In this document: positions 1-5,505 of the stretch, one piece after another
Numbering within the stretch: position 1 is the first letter of the stretch
Layout of the letters: every line of letters starts with the position of its first letter
Assembly: GCA_030612585.1 (NCBI GenBank)
Contig: JAUWNP010000233.1
Span: 1 to 6,527 of the forward strand
Length of the DNA: 6,527 nucleotides
Reading direction: 5' to 3'
From: Anaerolineae bacterium
GTDB lineage: Bacteria > Chloroflexota > Anaerolineae > B4-G1
Notes under the pieces: generated by a model
What the model saw: the letters and a program-made list of their open reading frames with translations, nothing else
What the model was told of the DNA's origin: nothing
Databases searched by the model: none
Position numbers and translations under genes: made by a program

Positions 1-10
1 GAGATGTACC

Positions 11-415
11 ATGACCAACGAACAAACGACCGAAGAGACCTGGCGCGAGGTCGGCGGGCAATTCCAGGCCCTGGGCGAGAGCCTGGCCCAGGCTTTCCGC
101 ACCGCCTGGGAGAACGAGGAAAACCGCCAGCACCTGCGAGACATGCGAACTGGCCTGGAGGCGATGGTTGACAAGGTCGGCCAGGCGATCAAAGAAGCCA
201 GCGATTCGCCCGACGGGCAGAAGGTGCGCCGGGAGGCACAGAAGGCGGCTGCATCGGCCCGTGCGGCGGGCGAACATGCCCTGCAAGAAGTGCAGCCTCA
301 TCTGCTCTCCGCCCTGCGCCAGGTCAACGCTGAACTACAGAAGATGATCGGTCACATGGAGGAGAAACAGCCAGCCTCCGAAGCCTCCACTGCCGAGTCT
401 GCGCCAGAGGAGTAA
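11..415 (+). CDS. Small charged helical protein of unknown function
   Basis: This 134-residue protein is not one I can assign to a named family. It is rich in Ala, Glu, Gln, Lys and Arg, has no Cys and no hydrophobic stretch long enough for a membrane helix or signal peptide, so it is probably cytosolic. Residues about 11-62 and 70-118 read as two long amphipathic helices, separated by a short SDSPDG turn at 65-70. The tail (119-134) is acidic and disordered-looking. The overall look is phasin- or apolipoprotein-like (helical bundle or coiled coil), but that is only a resemblance. The start is the ATG at 11; no in-frame start lies upstream within the window, and its ribosome binding site would lie at or beyond the window edge. 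It ends 62 bases before the propeller-nuclease gene on the same strand, so the two may be co-transcribed. It could be a partner of that protein or an unrelated housekeeping factor. Confidence 0.8.
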   Translation: MTNEQTTEETWREVGGQFQALGESLAQAFRTAWENEENRQHLRDMRTGLEAMVDKVGQAIKEASDSPDGQKVRREAQKAAASARAAGEHALQEVQPHLLSALRQVNAELQKMIGHMEEKQPASEASTAESAPEE

Positions 416-433
416 GACAAAGCGGAGGATACA

Positions 434-468
434 TCACACAACACGCAACACGCATCACGTTTCACGCG
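434..468. repeat. Degenerate 7-bp tandem array before a gene start
   Basis: Five consecutive heptamers fit the pattern WCACRYW: TCACACA (434-440), ACACGCA (441-447), ACACGCA (448-454), TCACGTT (455-461) and TCACGCG (462-468). The last unit runs directly into the GGAGG ribosome binding site. The array fills most of the gap between the two genes. It could be a microsatellite, an unstructured leader that helps ribosome entry, or a protein-binding array. Confidence 0.7.
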
Positions 469-472
469 GAGG
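468..472 (+). promoter_or_regulatory. Shine-Dalgarno GGAGG fixing a GTG start
   Basis: GGAGG at 468-472 lies five bases upstream of GTG at 478, supporting GTG as the initiator of the propeller-nuclease gene. No ATG alternative with a comparable site is seen nearby in frame. Confidence 0.75.
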
Positions 473-477
473 TCTCC

Positions 478-3063
478 GTGAACTTTACCCAACGTGACAC
501 CCAGCCAGCCCCAGATGCAATCTGGTCCACAGCCTTGAACCAGCCCCCCGCCGGGCCGCTGCTGGTCGTGGGAGACCTGCTGCTCGTGCCCACGCATGAG
601 CCCGGCCCGCCCTCCCAGCACTCCGCACTCCACGCCCTCAGCCTGGCCGACGGCAGTCCCCGCTGGCAGCACCCATTCGAACACGCGCTGGTGAGTGGCC
701 TGGCAAGCACTCACACCCCCACACTCATCCTCGTCTCCACCTCCAGCACCGACCTGCTGCGCGGCGAGGGGGCGCTCGTCGCCCTGGACGCGGCGGGGGA
801 AGAACAATACCGTTGGGCGCCGGGCGTGCAGCGCGTCTCCGCTCCAGTGATTAGTAGTGAGGTTCATAGTGAGGTTCGTAGTGACGACTTTAGTCGTTCT
901 GATACAAGCGCGACTGAAGTCGCTACTACAAACTCAATTCGTGACCTGGGGGATGTGGCCTGCGGCACCGCCGACGCCCAGACACTCATCGCCCTGGACA
1001 TCGCCACCGGCGCGGAACGGGCCAGGGTGAGGCTGGAGACGAGCGCTTCCCTGTCCGCCCCCGCCCTGATGGGCGGCGTGGCCTACGTCCCCTGTCGTGG
1101 CCCGCACCTCCTGGCGGTGGGAATTCCCCCCTGCTTCAGAGAGGCTGGAGGGGGACTTGCCTCCCCCCCTGGAGGGGGGGCTGGGGGGGGTTGGCGGTTC
1201 GACGCCCAGGCGTCCCCCAACGCCTGGCTGGACAAGACCCCCGTCGTGGCCGGAGAGCGGGTCTTCGCCGTGCTCAGTACTGGCGCGGTCCTGGCTCTGC
1301 GAGTGAAGGACGGGTCGCTAGCCTGGCGGGTGGACGTGGGGCCGGCGGGCAAGCCCCTTAGCCCACCCGCGACCGACGGCGAGCGACTGCTCGTCGGCGC
1401 ACGCGATGGCCTCCACGCCCTCGGTCTGGCCGGCGGTGGCGAACTGTGGGCCTTCCCCACCCCGCGCAGGATCACCGCCACGCCGGTCGTAACCGGCGGC
1501 GTGGTCTACGCCGCCTGCCACGACCACCACCTATATACCCTCGACGCGGTCACCGGCCGGGAACTGTGGCGGTACGAGGTTGGACGGCGGGTCGAGGTCT
1601 CCCCGGTCGTGGCCACCTGCGGCGAGCCCCCCACCCCCTGCATCCTCGTCGCCGACCGAGGCGGCGTCCTGACCGCCGTCGTGCGCCCCCTCAGCGCGGC
1701 TGAGCACGAGGCCACCGGTCACTGGGGCGCGGCCGCGGCCGCCTACGCCGGTCTGGGCCAGTTCGCCCGTGGGGCCGCACTGCTGGAGGCCCACGGCAAG
1801 CCGTCCGAGGCGGCCGAACTGTGGCAGGCGGCGGGCGAACGGGAGCACGCAGCCACGCAGTACGAGGCGGCCGGGGCCTGGCAACAGGCCGCCGACCTGT
1901 GGTCCAGTCTGGGTCAGCCACTCAAGCAGGCCAGGGCTTTAGAGGCCCACGCCCGGTCGTTGGAAGGCGGTACATGTGGCGACGAGGAACGGGCAGCCGC
2001 CTGGACCGGGGCTGCGCGGCTCTTTGAGGCCGAGGGGGAGATGGAACGGGCAGCCGCCTGCCAGCGGGAAGTAGCCCGCTTCCTCCGGCAGCCGGTCATC
2101 ACCCTGGACGCCCAACTCGGCGAGGGGTTGGTGCTGGATGCCTGGTCGCGCCTCCAGTTCATCGTGCGCAACGAGGGGTACGGCCCGGCGCGCAACCTCA
2201 TCATCCGCGCTAGCGGCGACCAGTTCGAGGGGCAGGTGACCACCACCCGCCAGATCGCCACGCTACGAGCCGGGCGCGAGCGCACCGACTGGCTCGACGT
2301 CCGCCCCCGCGCGCACGGCGACAGCGTCCCGCTGCGGGTGCGAGTGGAGTACGAGGATCAGACCGGGGAACCGCGCTTCTGCGAGCACACCGTCTATATC
2401 GCCGTGGCCCGCAGCGAGGATACGCGCCGCGAGGGACAGATGATCAACGTCTTCGTCTCCGGCAGCGGGGCGGTCGCGGTGGGCGAGGGTGCGGTCGCGG
2501 CCGGTGCGGGAGGCGTGGTCGTCGGTAGGGATGTGCAGGGCAATGTCACGATCGGTGATCGTATGGTTGCCGCCGCTGAACCTGGCAAACCAGAGTATCC
2601 ATCTCTCGCTGCAACGAGACACGTACTCTCGTTCGATCGGCTCTCCCCAGCGGATTTCGAGCGCCTCTGCCTGTGGCTGGTGGAACGCGAGGGATACACC
2701 AAGGCCGAGCACCTGGGGCTGGCTGGCAGCGAACAGGGGCGGGACGTGGTCGCCTACAAGCCCACCCCGCAAGGAGAGGAACTCTGGTACTTCCAGTGCA
2801 AGCGATACCGCTCGATCAACGTCAGAACGCTGAAGGACGAGGTGGACAAATACCTGCGGCTGGCGCAGGAGAAGCCCCATCTGCGGCCCGCTGGCGTGGT
2901 CTTCGTCGTCAGTTGTGCCATGTCCGCCAGGGTGCGGGAGGAGATCGGCGCCTACTGTGGGCAGCACGGCCTGGCCTATGAGTTCTGGGCTCTCACCGAA
3001 CTGGACATGCGCATCAAGCACTACCCCGACCTGCTGCGAGAGTTCTTCAACCTCGCTCCCTAG
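478..3063 (+). CDS. Beta-propeller / helical-repeat / CARDB-like / Mrr-type nuclease fusion protein
   Basis: An 861-residue protein with no signal peptide or membrane segment, so probably cytosolic. Residues about 30-403 form a PQQ/WD-like beta-propeller of seven or eight blades; typical blade signatures are LYTLDAVTGRELWRYEVG (352-369) and LIALDIATG (170-178). Residues 414-491 are six exact 13-residue helical repeats, followed by degenerate units to about 535. Residues 541-645 resemble a CARDB Ig-like domain (VRNEGYGPARN, 563-573). Residues 664-691 are Gly/Val heptads ending in VGRDVQGNVTIGD. Residues 718-858 match an Mrr-type PD-(D/E)XK endonuclease: a first helix with E728, GRDVVAY with D756, then FQCKRY with Q773 and K775, followed by GVVFVVS. 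Known Mrr-family enzymes cut DNA, often modified or foreign DNA. I infer a sensor (propeller and solenoid) controlling a nuclease. No methyltransferase is visible nearby, so this is not an ordinary restriction-modification pair. Two repeat elements are inserted in frame at residues about 125-157 and 216-238. The nuclease call is strong; the biological role is not known. Confidence 0.9.
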   Translation: MNFTQRDTQPAPDAIWSTALNQPPAGPLLVVGDLLLVPTHEPGPPSQHSALHALSLADGSPRWQHPFEHALVSGLASTHTPTLILVSTSSTDLLRGEGALVALDAAGEEQYRWAPGVQRVSAPVISSEVHSEVRSDDFSRSDTSATEVATTNSIRDLGDVACGTADAQTLIALDIATGAERARVRLETSASLSAPALMGGVAYVPCRGPHLLAVGIPPCFREAGGGLASPPGGGAGGGWRFDAQASPNAWLDKTPVVAGERVFAVLSTGAVLALRVKDGSLAWRVDVGPAGKPLSPPATDGERLLVGARDGLHALGLAGGGELWAFPTPRRITATPVVTGGVVYAACHDHHLYTLDAVTGRELWRYEVGRRVEVSPVVATCGEPPTPCILVADRGGVLTAVVRPLSAAEHEATGHWGAAAAAYAGLGQFARGAALLEAHGKPSEAAELWQAAGEREHAATQYEAAGAWQQAADLWSSLGQPLKQARALEAHARSLEGGTCGDEERAAAWTGAARLFEAEGEMERAAACQREVARFLRQPVITLDAQLGEGLVLDAWSRLQFIVRNEGYGPARNLIIRASGDQFEGQVTTTRQIATLRAGRERTDWLDVRPRAHGDSVPLRVRVEYEDQTGEPRFCEHTVYIAVARSEDTRREGQMINVFVSGSGAVAVGEGAVAAGAGGVVVGRDVQGNVTIGDRMVAAAEPGKPEYPSLAATRHVLSFDRLSPADFERLCLWLVEREGYTKAEHLGLAGSEQGRDVVAYKPTPQGEELWYFQCKRYRSINVRTLKDEVDKYLRLAQEKPHLRPAGVVFVVSCAMSARVREEIGAYCGQHGLAYEFWALTELDMRIKHYPDLLREFFNLAP
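851..945. repeat. In-frame palindromic repeat element inside the propeller gene
   Basis: Arms at 878-896 and 911-929 are inverted repeats matching at 16 of 19 positions around a 14-base spacer; two of the three differences would still pair as G-U in RNA. The left arm is preceded by a 12-bp tandem repeat (855-866 and 867-878, with a third partial copy at 879-890). The segment is more AT-rich than the flanking coding sequence and encodes a Ser/Thr/Glu/Asp-rich stretch (residues about 125-157) that interrupts a normal propeller junction: VSAPV before it and GDVACGTADAQ after it would otherwise join naturally. It looks like a dispersed palindromic element that inserted in frame. Exact insertion boundaries are uncertain. 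Confidence 0.75.
1123..1191. repeat. In-frame C-run/G-run repeat element inside the propeller gene
   Basis: This segment consists of runs of C and G, including a seven-C run (1163-1169) and seven-G run (1174-1180) separated by TGGA, which would form a tight hairpin, followed by an eight-G run (1183-1190). It encodes a Gly/Pro-rich stretch (residues 216-238) in place of the short turn expected between the blade strands LLAV and WRFDA. The neighbouring blades have only a short turn such as DAVTGREL at this point, so this reads as an inserted repeat unit that kept the frame. Confidence 0.7.
1717..1950 (+). repeat. Six 39-bp units coding a 13-residue helical repeat
   Basis: Residues 414-491 of the propeller-nuclease protein divide without gaps into six 13-residue units, each starting with Gly (G414, G427, G440, G453, G466, G479), with a common Ala-Ala or Ala-rich centre and an aromatic or Leu near position 9-10; an example is GKPSEAAELWQAA. 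The spacing is exactly 13 throughout. Two looser units follow from G501 and G520. Each unit probably forms one short helix and turn, giving a compact alpha-solenoid. Confidence 0.8.
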
Positions 3064-3090
3064 TGTTCTGCCAACCGTGAATTGACGACC

Positions 3091-3130
3091 CGTCATTCTG
3101 AGCCGGAGCGCAGCGGAGGCGAAGAATCTC
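3091..3130. repeat. Dispersed-repeat-like intergenic segment
   Basis: The segment runs from CGTCATTCTGAG to GAAGAATCTC with a GC-rich centre of GGAGCG-type repeats. From memory, sequences of the form CATTCTGAG...GAAGAATCT are found as dispersed intergenic repeats in several bacterial phyla. It lies 27 bases after the stop of the nuclease gene. A short TGACG/CGTCA inverted repeat (3083-3087 and 3091-3095) overlaps its start. No coding role is seen. Confidence 0.5.
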
Positions 3131-3144
3131 ATTCTCTGCCCAGA

Positions 3145-3160
3145 TGTTTCACGTGAAAAC
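3145..3160. promoter_or_regulatory. parS-like ParB-binding site candidate
   Basis: TGTTTCACGTGAAAAC matches the known chromosomal parS consensus TGTTNCACGTGAAACA at every base except the last two. The core TTTCACGTGAAA (3147-3158) is a perfect 12-bp palindrome. ParB binds such sites near replication origins to load the chromosome segregation machinery. No parA/parB or origin genes are visible here, so this may instead be an operator or a chance palindrome. Confidence 0.4.
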
Positions 3161-3188
3161 TTGACATAACCGGTACATTTGACATAAC
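3161..3188. repeat. Direct repeat TTGACATAAC, two copies
   Basis: TTGACATAAC occurs at 3161-3170 and again at 3179-3188, an 18-bp spacing that puts the two copies on nearly the same helical face pair. A third TTGACAT is found on the opposite strand at 3343-3349. They directly follow the parS-like palindrome. They could bind a regulator; the first copy could also act as a -35 box, but its best -10 partner (CATAAC, 3183-3188) is weak. Confidence 0.4.
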
Positions 3189-3193
3189 TGCCA

Positions 3194-3219
3194 GGCATTG
3201 AAAGCAGATTGACAATGCC
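3194..3219. other. Small hairpin (7-bp stem)
   Basis: GGCATTG (3194-3200) and CAATGCC (3213-3219) are perfect inverted repeats around a 12-base loop. No T-run follows, so it is not a canonical terminator. Confidence 0.35.
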
Positions 3220-3266
3220 AGACTGACCTTAAATCGCTCCAAGCCCCTGTCTCGAGGGCGTCCCAT

Positions 3267-3292
3267 GGGCGGGTTCACTCGCAGACCCGCCC
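3267..3292. repeat. GGGCGGGT palindrome
   Basis: GGGCGGGT (3267-3274) and ACCCGCCC (3285-3292) form a perfect 8-bp stem around a 10-base loop. It resembles REP-like palindromes scattered between genes. The lack of a downstream T-run argues against a rho-independent terminator, although it could still stabilise an mRNA end. Confidence 0.45.
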
Positions 3293-3338
3293 CCGGGGAC
3301 GGTGGCTGAGAGCGATGGAGTAAAACACCCGTGCAATG

Positions 3339-3348
3339 TGACATGTCA
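3339..3348. promoter_or_regulatory. Palindromic operator candidate upstream of ABC promoter
   Basis: TGACATGTCA is a perfect 10-bp palindrome ending 10 bases before the -35 box of the ABC operon promoter. It shares TGACAT with the two direct repeats at 3161-3188. A regulator binding here could control the exporter, but no regulator gene is in the window. Confidence 0.3.
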
Positions 3349-3358
3349 AGGTAGTCGC

Positions 3359-3386
3359 TTGCTTCTCTCCCCGCATGCCGTATAAT
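3359..3386 (+). promoter_or_regulatory. Sigma70-type promoter giving a probable leaderless mRNA
   Basis: TATAAT at 3381-3386 is a perfect -10 box, with TTGCTT at 3359-3364 as a weaker -35 box and a 16-base spacer. Only seven bases separate the -10 box from the GTG at 3394, so transcription should start at or next to the start codon. No Shine-Dalgarno sequence is seen before that GTG, which agrees with leaderless translation. Confidence 0.6.
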
Positions 3387-3393
3387 TGGGCCT

Positions 3394-4203
3394 GTGATCG
3401 AAGTCCTGGGACTCGCCAAACGCTTCAAAGAACTGGTGGCCGTAGACGGGGTGTCCTTCACCTGCCACGACGGTGAGGTCTTCGGCCTGCTGGGGCCCAA
3501 CGGCGCGGGCAAGACCACCCTGCTGCGACTGCTCGCCACCGTCCTTGAGCCCACCGCCGGCACCGCCACGGTGGACGGACTGGACGTGCGCAAGCAGAGC
3601 GCCCGAGTGCGCGCCCGCATCGGCCTGCTGGTCGAGAGGGCCGGGCTGTACGCCCGCTTCACCCCCCGCGAGCACCTCCGCTTTTACGGCCGCCTCCACG
3701 GACTGGATGGCTCCAAGTTGGAACAGCGAGTCAGCACCGTGTTGGAGATGCTGGAGATAGCCGACTTCGCTGACCGGCGCGCGGAGGGCTTCTCCGCCGG
3801 TATGAATCGCCGCGTGATCCTGGGCCAGGCGCTGATCCACGACCCGCCCAACGTCATCCTGGATGAGCCCACCGCCGGCCTGGACGTGATGAGCACCCGC
3901 AACGTGCGCGCCCTCATCGCCCGCTTCCGTGACGAGGGGCGCTGCATCCTGATCTCCACCCACCTGATGGACGAGGCGCAGCGGACGTGCGACCGCGTCG
4001 CCATCATCCACAGGGGACACTTGCAGGCAGTGGGCACGCCGGCGGCCCTCATCGCCCAGACTGGCGCGGCTGACCTGGAGGAAGCGTTCGTGCGCATCGT
4101 AGGCGAGGAGCGGCTGCAGGCTGACCTGCGGGAGCAGAAACGGCAACGCCGCTGGTACCAGTTCTGGCAGCGGGAATCTCAGGAGGATCGAGCAGATGCT
4201 TGA
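3394..4203 (+). CDS. ABC transporter ATP-binding protein, NatA-type
   Basis: This 269-residue cytoplasmic ATPase powers the permease encoded directly downstream. Motifs are complete: Walker A GPNGAGKTT (34-42), signature FSAGM (133-137), Walker B NVILDEPT (153-160) with catalytic E158, D-loop GLDV (162-165) and the switch His H190 in ISTH. The GLDVMSTR wording after Walker B and the LVERAGLY segment (79-86), where E81 stands near the position of the usual Q-loop Gln, are in keeping with the NatA subgroup. NatAB of Bacillus subtilis is a known sodium exporter; the substrate here cannot be read from sequence. The C-terminal 40 residues are charged and basic. GTG is the start because MIEVLGLAKRF is the normal beginning of such domains and the promoter -10 box lies immediately before it. 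The final codons overlap the permease start. Confidence 0.95.
   Translation: MIEVLGLAKRFKELVAVDGVSFTCHDGEVFGLLGPNGAGKTTLLRLLATVLEPTAGTATVDGLDVRKQSARVRARIGLLVERAGLYARFTPREHLRFYGRLHGLDGSKLEQRVSTVLEMLEIADFADRRAEGFSAGMNRRVILGQALIHDPPNVILDEPTAGLDVMSTRNVRALIARFRDEGRCILISTHLMDEAQRTCDRVAIIHRGHLQAVGTPAALIAQTGAADLEEAFVRIVGEERLQADLREQKRQRRWYQFWQRESQEDRADA
4181..4186 (+). promoter_or_regulatory. Shine-Dalgarno AGGAGG inside the ATPase gene
   Basis: A perfect AGGAGG lies nine bases before the permease ATG at 4196, within the coding sequence of the ATPase. It fixes the permease start and suggests translational coupling between the two subunits. Confidence 0.75.
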
Positions 4204-5446
4204 GGTAGTGCGGACAGTCTTCATCAGGGAAGCGCTCGACCTGCTGCGCGACCGGCGGGCGCTCTTGTTCCTCTTCGCCCCGCCACTGCTGATACCAATC
4301 CTGGGCGCTGTGGGTGGGGCGTTTGTGTTCTGGCAGATCGCACGTCAGACGCGCGAAGGAATCCCGGTCGCCGTCGTCAACGGGGAGCAATTGCCAGCAT
4401 TGGTGACCAAACTGGAGAGCGAGCGCGTGTTGCAACTGGTGGACGCACTGCCCGACCTGCCCGACCTGGAGGAAGCGTTGCGGAGCGGCGAACTGATGGC
4501 CGTGCTCGAGATCCCGCCCGACGCCACAGAGCGGCTCGCAGCCGAAGAAACACTTACGCTCACGCTGAGCAGCAGCCGCAGTGGATGGCTACCCGATTTC
4601 GCCGTCGTCTCCATCCAGAATGCACTGAGCGAATACACCGACGAGGTACTGACGGAGAGACTGGCCCGTCGTGAGTTGGCCCCTGCCTGGGTGCACCCCA
4701 TCCGGTTGGAACGAGAGGCCGCCGCTCCGACCGGTGTAGCTGCCGCTCCGATTGTCGCAGGGGAGGCCGTTCCCTCCTCGCTGGGCGGCATCTTCCTGCC
4801 CCTGACCATCGCCTCGTGGGCCTTCAGCGGCGGCCTGAGTTTGGTAGCCCACATGACCGTTGGAGAAAAGGAACGCCACACGATGGAATCGCTGCTCGTC
4901 ACCCCGGCCGGCCGGATTGGGATCGTGATGGGCAAGATCGCGCTCAGCATCATCATCTCGGCCATCACCATCGGGCTGTGGTCGCTGGACAGCCTGGCCT
5001 ACGTGCTTTTGCTCTCGGTCCTGCCGTCTGGCTCCACCGGTTTTGCCACACCCATCACCGCCCAGTTGGGGAACCTGGGCCCTGCCATCGTGTGGCTTGT
5101 GCTGCTGATGCTGCCCTTGATGACCATGGCGAACGGGCTCGTGGCGGCGGCATGCACCTTCGCCAAGAACTACCGCGAGTCCAACCTCTTCCTGGGCATC
5201 CTGCAGTTGCTTCTGCCAGGATTGGCGCTCCTGGCGACCTTCGGCGTCGGTGTCACGCCCCTGCTGGTCGTGTACGCGCTGCCGGTGGTGGGCGTGATGG
5301 TGGCAATGCGCGACCTGTTCGGGGGCGGGGTTGCCCCAGGGGCACTGGCGCTGGCGTGGACTGCAGCCGCCGCCTACGCCGTGGCGGCCATTCTGCTGGC
5401 AGCCTACGTCTTCTCCCGGGAGTGGGCCTTGATGCGGGGGGTGTGA
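4196..5446 (+). CDS. ABC-2 type permease, NatB-like
   Basis: A 416-residue membrane subunit partnering the upstream ATPase. Predicted membrane segments are about residues 24-48, 197-220, 248-275, 294-320, 330-350, 354-375 and 382-405. Between the first and second lies a large hydrophilic domain (about 50-196), expected outside the membrane, as in ABC-2 exporters of the NatB/YhaP group. The conserved cytoplasmic segment GEKERHTMESLLVTP (223-237) after the second membrane segment is the family's hallmark and likely contacts the ATPase. The ATG is set by AGGAGG at 4181-4186 and overlaps the ATPase stop by 8 bases, so the two are surely one operon. Substrate is unknown: sodium, peptides, drugs and lipids are all handled by relatives. 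No regulator or accessory membrane fusion gene follows. Confidence 0.93.
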   Translation: MLEVVRTVFIREALDLLRDRRALLFLFAPPLLIPILGAVGGAFVFWQIARQTREGIPVAVVNGEQLPALVTKLESERVLQLVDALPDLPDLEEALRSGELMAVLEIPPDATERLAAEETLTLTLSSSRSGWLPDFAVVSIQNALSEYTDEVLTERLARRELAPAWVHPIRLEREAAAPTGVAAAPIVAGEAVPSSLGGIFLPLTIASWAFSGGLSLVAHMTVGEKERHTMESLLVTPAGRIGIVMGKIALSIIISAITIGLWSLDSLAYVLLLSVLPSGSTGFATPITAQLGNLGPAIVWLVLLMLPLMTMANGLVAAACTFAKNYRESNLFLGILQLLLPGLALLATFGVGVTPLLVVYALPVVGVMVAMRDLFGGGVAPGALALAWTAAAAYAVAAILLAAYVFSREWALMRGV

Positions 5447-5450
5447 GGGG

Positions 5451-5490
5451 AGACAAGGAGACAAGGGGAAAGGGTGACAAGGGGAAAGGA
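5451..5490. repeat. Purine-rich 8-bp tandem array
   Basis: Five in-phase octamers follow the permease stop by four bases: AGACAAGG (5451-5458), AGACAAGG (5459-5466), GGAAAGGG (5467-5474), TGACAAGG (5475-5482) and GGAAAGGA (5483-5490). All are purine-rich on the + strand. Function unknown; it may be a simple-sequence tract or affect the mRNA 3' end. Confidence 0.65.
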
Positions 5491-5505
5491 GTCATCCCCG
5501 GGTTA

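Noticed and set aside
851..1191. Frameshift or pseudogene in the propeller region
   Set aside because: Both inserts keep the frame, and normal blade sequence resumes after each.
3161..3188. Main promoter for the ABC operon at TTGACA 3161
   Set aside because: The best -10 match is poor and would leave a leader of about 200 bases, whereas a perfect TATAAT sits next to the start codon.
2263..3198. 311-codon open frame on the - strand
   Set aside because: Antisense shadow of the GC-rich nuclease gene; no domain, and the + strand reading has clear family motifs.
3267..3292. Rho-independent terminator for the nuclease gene
   Set aside because: Good stem but no T-run, and it lies about 200 bases after the stop.
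3346..4224. 292-codon open frame on the - strand
   Set aside because: Antisense to the ABC ATPase gene, whose motifs are complete.
4589..5464. 291-codon open frame on the - strand, rich in His and Gln
   Set aside because: Antisense to the permease; the unusual composition is the complement of hydrophobic codons.
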